This document shows positions 60,335 to 64,000 of a DNA stretch of 64,000 nt, piece after piece. The translations under genes and the position numbers were made by a program. Numbering within the stretch: the first letter of the stretch is position 1; the number at the start of each line of letters is the position of its first letter. A model generated the notes under the pieces. The model was not told where the DNA came from, did not search any database, and worked only from the letters and a program-made list of their open reading frames with translations. Source of the DNA: CAYZWU01 sp964482235 (GTDB lineage: Bacteria > Planctomycetota > B15-G4 > CAYZWU01); the NCBI GenBank assembly GCA_964482235.1, contig CAYZWU010000005.1, forward strand, positions 1 through 64,000, read 5' to 3'.

Positions 60335-61891
60335 TCACACTTCCACGGCTCCAACAACTCCGGCCCAGTGCTCGGCAGTCAGCTTCCCCTGCGCGAACAG
60401 GGCGATCAGGTCGAAGACGCTGTCGGAGAAGCCGCCGATGTTCAGGATATCTTCGCGCTCCTTCGCCTGTGTGGTGTCGTCGGGCTGGATGTCGACGCAG
60501 ACCAGCCTTGCCCGGGGATTCCGGATCTTGAACTCGTTCCACTCGGCCATGAGCGCCGTTCCCGAGCTCGCATCGGCATCGACCCACGACTCGTTGTCCG
60601 AGAGAAAGACCACCAGGTCGCCGCGCGCCTTCTTCCTGTTCAGCATGCGGAGAGGAGCGCTCACGTTGGTCCCGCCGCCTCCCACTGCAGCAAGCCTGTC
60701 GGCATTGGTCATCACCGTGTCGCGGGGCAAGAGCCTCACGGGCACCACACCCTGCTCGAAGGGAATCACCTCGGCCTCCCGGTTGGAGCGAAGGATCGCC
60801 GCCGCGTAGAGGGCGGCCAGATCGATGCAGCGGATCACGCTCGTCGCTCCCTTGCGATATCCGGTGAGCGACGACCAGGTCATCGATCCCGACACGTCGG
60901 GGCAGATATAGACCTTGCCTTCGATCCGGGGCACTCCGGCCAGGGAGATCTCCATCGCCTCCTCGAGGGCGTCGAGGATCCGCGACGGCACCTTTCCGTC
61001 CGCCGACCGCCAGGCCACCATGATCTGGTGGGGAAAGGCACCGGCCCGGGTTATCCTGCCGGGATCGCGGAGTCGCCGTGCCACCATGTCCACGGCCTCG
61101 TCGCTCTCGAACACGCCATGCCGCGCGAAGGTGTTGAGATTCATGCGCAGCATGTGCCAGGGCGCGTGGGAAGCCAGCGCGAACCACTCCTCCGTTCCGA
61201 GCGGAAGGGAGGTCAGCTTGCGAAAAGGCACGTCGGGCAGATCGCTGCGCGTCCCCTCCCTGTACTCGAGATAGTGTCGCACGAGAGGTGGCAGACGGTC
61301 GCTCTCCACCGGCCGTCCCAGGAGGAAGCCGTAGAGCGCTTCGCGCTGCCGGTTCGCCGGCTTCGGGTGAACCATCTTCACGATGTCGGTCATCGACGGA
61401 TTTTGCCCGATCGAGTCGCGAAAGAGTGCGTCGTCACCCCGCTGCTCGAGCCACCTGCGGATCAGACGCTTCGGCCGGCTGCCGAGCGACTTGCGTCCCA
61501 CCTGGCCGGAGCGGACGATCTGGACGAAGTTCCGGAGCATCCTGGCATTGTCCAGGACCTTGAAGAAGATCCTCTCCATCAGGTCGAGATCCCGCACGGA
61601 GAGTGCGGCGCAGAGCAGCGCGGGCATCTCCTTCATCCGGCCTTCCCTGCGGGCGTAGAGAGCCACCTTGGCGATGGTCTCGGGCTCGACGCGATCGCAG
61701 AGGGCCAGCACTTTGTCGAGCTGCTGTCGGTCCGTTGCATAGAACGTGGAGTTCAGGCACCCGGTAACGGCGAACTGGGCCAGGGCGTGCTCGGGCGGCA
61801 GACCGTATGCCGGCGCATTCGCGTCGTTCCTGCAGTTCGTTCGAGGTAGAAGCTTGCCGCGAATCGATCGGAACAGGTTCTTGCTCGCCAT
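60335..61891 (-). CDS. rsr: Ro60 orthologue (TROVE and vWA domains)
   Basis: 518 residues. Residues about 1-315 form the HEAT-like TROVE ring (ALAQFAVTGCLNSTFYA, REGRMKEMPALLCAAL, FARHGVF), and about 325-518 a von Willebrand A domain with an intact MIDAS: DVSGS (332-336), GGGTNVS and FLSDNES. Ro60 rings bind misfolded RNA ends and Y RNAs, and in bacteria tether polynucleotide phosphorylase. Two Y-RNA-like genes follow it. AGGAGG precedes the ATG and a sigma-54 promoter lies about 65 bases upstream. Confidence 0.96.
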   Translation of the reverse strand: MASKNLFRSIRGKLLPRTNCRNDANAPAYGLPPEHALAQFAVTGCLNSTFYATDRQQLDKVLALCDRVEPETIAKVALYARREGRMKEMPALLCAALSVRDLDLMERIFFKVLDNARMLRNFVQIVRSGQVGRKSLGSRPKRLIRRWLEQRGDDALFRDSIGQNPSMTDIVKMVHPKPANRQREALYGFLLGRPVESDRLPPLVRHYLEYREGTRSDLPDVPFRKLTSLPLGTEEWFALASHAPWHMLRMNLNTFARHGVFESDEAVDMVARRLRDPGRITRAGAFPHQIMVAWRSADGKVPSRILDALEEAMEISLAGVPRIEGKVYICPDVSGSMTWSSLTGYRKGATSVIRCIDLAALYAAAILRSNREAEVIPFEQGVVPVRLLPRDTVMTNADRLAAVGGGGTNVSAPLRMLNRKKARGDLVVFLSDNESWVDADASSGTALMAEWNEFKIRNPRARLVCVDIQPDDTTQAKEREDILNIGGFSDSVFDLIALFAQGKLTAEHWAGVVGAVEV

Positions 61892-61956
61892 CTTCGCCTC
61901 CTGACCTGGGGGCCGGTTTTCTTTTTTGTTTCTTGTTCACGACGGAGGGGAATAAG

Positions 61957-61971
61957 GCACACCTCGTGCCG
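61957..61971 (-). promoter_or_regulatory. Sigma-54 promoter of the rsr-Y RNA-rtcBA operon
   Basis: On the minus strand CGGCACGAGGTGTGC gives GG (61970-61969), ten bases, then GC (61958-61957), fitting the -24/-12 consensus closely on the GGCACG side. The transcript start would be near 61945, about 54 bases before the rsr ATG. The region further upstream (61980-62107) is AT-rich, as expected for an IHF site and the RtcR-binding sites. Confidence 0.8.
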
Positions 61972-62107
61972 GAAGGAACTTTTATTCGCAATAATCCTTT
62001 AACACACTTAATAACAGCGCATTACGACAGATATCTTCTTCGGAGGTATTTTTGCTTCTCGAAAGGGATTTGCTTTTCTTTATCCATATTTATAGTTTAT
62101 TAGAATA

Positions 62108-63739
62108 ATGACTAAGAGTCGAAAAGGATGTGTAGTAATCGGACTTCTCGGCTCCCAGCTCGACGCCGGGCAGGGTCCGGGCCGCTGGGAGAAGTGGAGG
62201 CCCACGTTATCGGTCTGCCAGCACGACGAGCTGCTGGTCGATCGCTTCGAGATCCTCCTCCAGGAAAAGCACACCGCCCTGGCCGAGACGGTGAAGGAGG
62301 ACATTGCCACAGTCTCGCCCGAGACCGAGGTGCGGCTGCACTGCCTCGACTTCGATGATCCCTGGGATTTCGAGGAGGTCTACGGCGCGCTCCACGACTT
62401 CTCGCGCTCCGTCTCCTTCGATCCGGACCACGAGGACTACCTGGTTCACATCACCACGGGATCCCACGTGGCTCAGATCTCCCTCTTTCTTCTCACCGAG
62501 TCGCGTCATTTTCCGGCGCGCCTGCTCCAGACGTCGCCGCCGCCCCGCCAGAGGAAGCCGGTGCCGGGCGAGTACCGCATCATCGACCTCGACCTCTCCC
62601 AGTACGACAGGATCGCGTCCCGCTTCGAGCTCAAGCTTCGCGACGATCTCTCCTTCCTGAAGTCGGGGATCGAGACGCGGAGCAGGCGGTTCAACGAGCT
62701 GATCGAAAAGATCGAGAGGGTGGCCGTGCGCTCGCGGGCGCCGATCCTGCTGATGGGCCCCACCGGAGCGGGCAAGTCGCAGCTGGCGCGGCGGCTCTTC
62801 GAGCTGAAGAAGGCCCACGGCCAGGTGGAGGGCGGCTTCGTCGAGGTGAACTGCGCCACGCTGCGGGGCGATGCGGCCATGTCGGCTCTCTTCGGCCACA
62901 AGAAGGGGGCCTTCACCGGTGCGCTCCACGATCGCAAGGGCCTCCTCTGCACCGCCGACCGGGGAATCCTTCTTCTCGACGAGATCGGGGAGCTCGGCCC
63001 TGACGAGCAGGCGATGCTGCTTCGCGCCCTCGAGGAGAAGTCCTTTCTGCCCGTGGGGTCGGACAGGGAGGTGCAGAGCGACTTCCAGCTGATCGCCGGG
63101 ACCAACCGCGACCTGGCCAGGGAGGTGGAAAGGGGGAAGTTTCGCGAGGATCTTCTGGCCCGCATCAACCTCTGGACCTTCAGGCTTCCTCCCCTGCGCG
63201 AGCGGCCCGAGGACCTGGAACCGAACCTCGATTACGAGCTCGACCTGTTCACCCGGGACACGGGCACACGCGTGACCATGAGCCGGGAGGCGCGGCAGCT
63301 CTTTCTCCGCTTCGCAGCCTCCCCCGAAGCGGCCTGGCGCGCCAACTTCCGCGACTTCAACGCGGCCGTCACACGGATGGGCACCCTGGCCCAGGGCGGA
63401 CGGATCTCGAAGAGCGTCGTGGAGGAGGAGATCGAGCGCCTCCGGACACTCTGGCAGCGGATGGCCGACAGAGACACGGGAAGCCTCCTCGAAAGGGTCC
63501 TCGGACGCGACAGGGCGGCGGCGCTCGACCGCTTCGATTCGGTCCAGCTGGCCGATGTTCTCCAGGTCTGCCGCCTAAGCGCCACGCTCTCCCAGGCGGG
63601 ACGCCTCCTCTTCTCGCAATCGCGCAGCAGGCGGAAGAAGGTGAACGACGCGGACCGGCTGCGGAAGTACCTCTCCCGCTTCGACCTCGCCTGGCAGGCC
63701 GTGCAGAAGGGCTGCCGGGAATTCCCCGACGATAATTGA
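62108..63739 (+). CDS. rtcR: Sigma-54-dependent activator RtcR
   Basis: 543 residues. The N-terminal 185 residues are the RtcR regulatory (CARF-like) domain (IGLLGSQLDAGQGPGRWEKWRPTL, YLVHITTGSHVAQISLFLLTESR). The AAA+ domain has Walker A GPTGAGKS (217-224), GAFTGA (267-272) for sigma-54 contact and Walker B ILLLDEIGEL. The C-terminus (VNDADRLRKYLSRF) is the family-typical DNA-binding end. It should sense damaged RNA and switch on the divergent rsr-rtcBA operon. No clear ribosome site is seen before the ATG. Confidence 0.97.
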   Translation: MTKSRKGCVVIGLLGSQLDAGQGPGRWEKWRPTLSVCQHDELLVDRFEILLQEKHTALAETVKEDIATVSPETEVRLHCLDFDDPWDFEEVYGALHDFSRSVSFDPDHEDYLVHITTGSHVAQISLFLLTESRHFPARLLQTSPPPRQRKPVPGEYRIIDLDLSQYDRIASRFELKLRDDLSFLKSGIETRSRRFNELIEKIERVAVRSRAPILLMGPTGAGKSQLARRLFELKKAHGQVEGGFVEVNCATLRGDAAMSALFGHKKGAFTGALHDRKGLLCTADRGILLLDEIGELGPDEQAMLLRALEEKSFLPVGSDREVQSDFQLIAGTNRDLAREVERGKFREDLLARINLWTFRLPPLRERPEDLEPNLDYELDLFTRDTGTRVTMSREARQLFLRFAASPEAAWRANFRDFNAAVTRMGTLAQGGRISKSVVEEEIERLRTLWQRMADRDTGSLLERVLGRDRAAALDRFDSVQLADVLQVCRLSATLSQAGRLLFSQSRSRRKKVNDADRLRKYLSRFDLAWQAVQKGCREFPDDN

Positions 63740-63895
63740 AGATTCAGCATCTCCGGGTTTCTGGTTTAATAGCCGTCTATTCGACCTGCAGATCGGTTTG
63801 TCGAAGGAAGCCCGGGCAGCCGCCGCGGACCTGCATTCAGGCAGAGGATCTCGAGAGCTCCGTCCCGGCTTTCCGGCTCCTGAGGGGAGAGAACG
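63740..63895. other. Intergenic region after rtcR
   Basis: 156 bases between rtcR and the next plus-strand gene. I see no convincing hairpin terminator or promoter motif in it; GAGGGGAGAG near its end is the ribosome site of the next gene. Confidence 0.4.
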
Positions 63896-64000
63896 ATGGA
63901 GATAAAAAAGGCTGTGATCACGGCTGCCGGGAGGAATCAGCACACGCTGCCGATGCAGATGCTGATCGACTGCGACGGCGAGGAGAAGTCGGTGTTCCGG
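63896..64000 (+). CDS. Start of a sugar-phosphate nucleotidyltransferase (partial)
   Basis: The 35 residues visible begin MEIKKAVITAAGRN, the nucleotide-binding start of GalU/RfbA-type nucleotidyltransferases, although the usual G-x-G-T-R-x-x-P continuation is replaced by QHTLPMQ. The gene runs off the window, so its exact class is open. GAGGGGAGAG precedes the ATG. Confidence 0.6.
   Translation, partial: MEIKKAVITAAGRNQHTLPMQMLIDCDGEEKSVFR

Noticed and set aside
1..64000. Genome-wide reassignment of TGA to a sense codon
   Set aside because: Many intact genes here end in TGA at the expected family length (for example rsr and the sulfoxide reductase), so TGA is a working stop codon. Only the two secreted-protein genes show an internal TGA.
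1..64000. CRISPR arrays, prophage or insertion sequences
   Set aside because: I saw no regularly spaced direct repeats, no transposase or integrase motifs and no phage structural genes. The repeats found are two-unit or palindromic.

Overview
The window is GC-rich, densely coded DNA from a diderm (Gram-negative-type) bacterium. It encodes an outer-membrane beta-barrel, several lipoproteins, a Tat-exported sulfatase and a sigma-54 activator. Heterotrophic traits dominate: sulfatase, sialate O-acetylesterase, GH2 glycosidase, a sugar-type ABC importer and a sodium:solute symporter. Several secreted proteins carry FG-GAP, Asp-box or beta-helix repeats and share C-terminal modules of a kind I associate with Planctomycetota-like genomes. 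There is no rRNA or classical marker gene, so the phylum is only a guess.

Layout. (1) 154-9244, minus: one tight operon with a sugar-isomerase-like TIM barrel, an old-yellow-enzyme oxidoreductase, an FAD oxidoreductase, an SDR dehydrogenase, a corrinoid protein, a UroD-type methyltransferase and a sodium symporter. It looks like a B12-dependent route for taking up and demethylating an unknown compound. (2) 9265-24158: a mixed block with a rhomboid protease, sialate O-acetylesterase, PLP decarboxylase, GNAT, CutA, metallophosphoesterase, two tandem PAS-GGDEF diguanylate cyclases, a phosphodiesterase-like pseudoenzyme, O-methyltransferase, DUF2235 hydrolase, LanC-like lipoprotein and TauE-type exporter. 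(3) 24155-35018, minus: free-methionine-sulfoxide reductase, saccharopine-dehydrogenase-like protein, sulfatase, nitrilase, an ABC importer whose binding protein is fused to a permease, its ATPase, and a GH2 enzyme. (4) 35268-57161: secreted and envelope proteins, the remains of a TetR-controlled RND efflux operon, a baeRF-type release-factor homologue and a YcaQ-like glycosylase. Two secreted-protein genes are interrupted by an in-frame TGA.

(5) 57356-63739 is the most striking region, a complete RNA-repair locus. The activator gene rtcR is divergent from rsr (Ro60/TROVE), two Y-RNA-like non-coding RNAs, rtcB (RNA ligase) and rtcA (RNA 3'-phosphate cyclase). A good sigma-54 promoter (GG-N10-GC) precedes rsr. 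Each RNA has paired ends followed by the same 19-nt block and a tRNA T-arm. The second also has a D-arm and a 7-bp acceptor stem with an encoded CCA, but with the two tRNA halves in circularly permuted order.

The last 105 bases begin a nucleotidyltransferase gene. Most start codons were chosen by ribosome-binding site; several are TTG or GTG.
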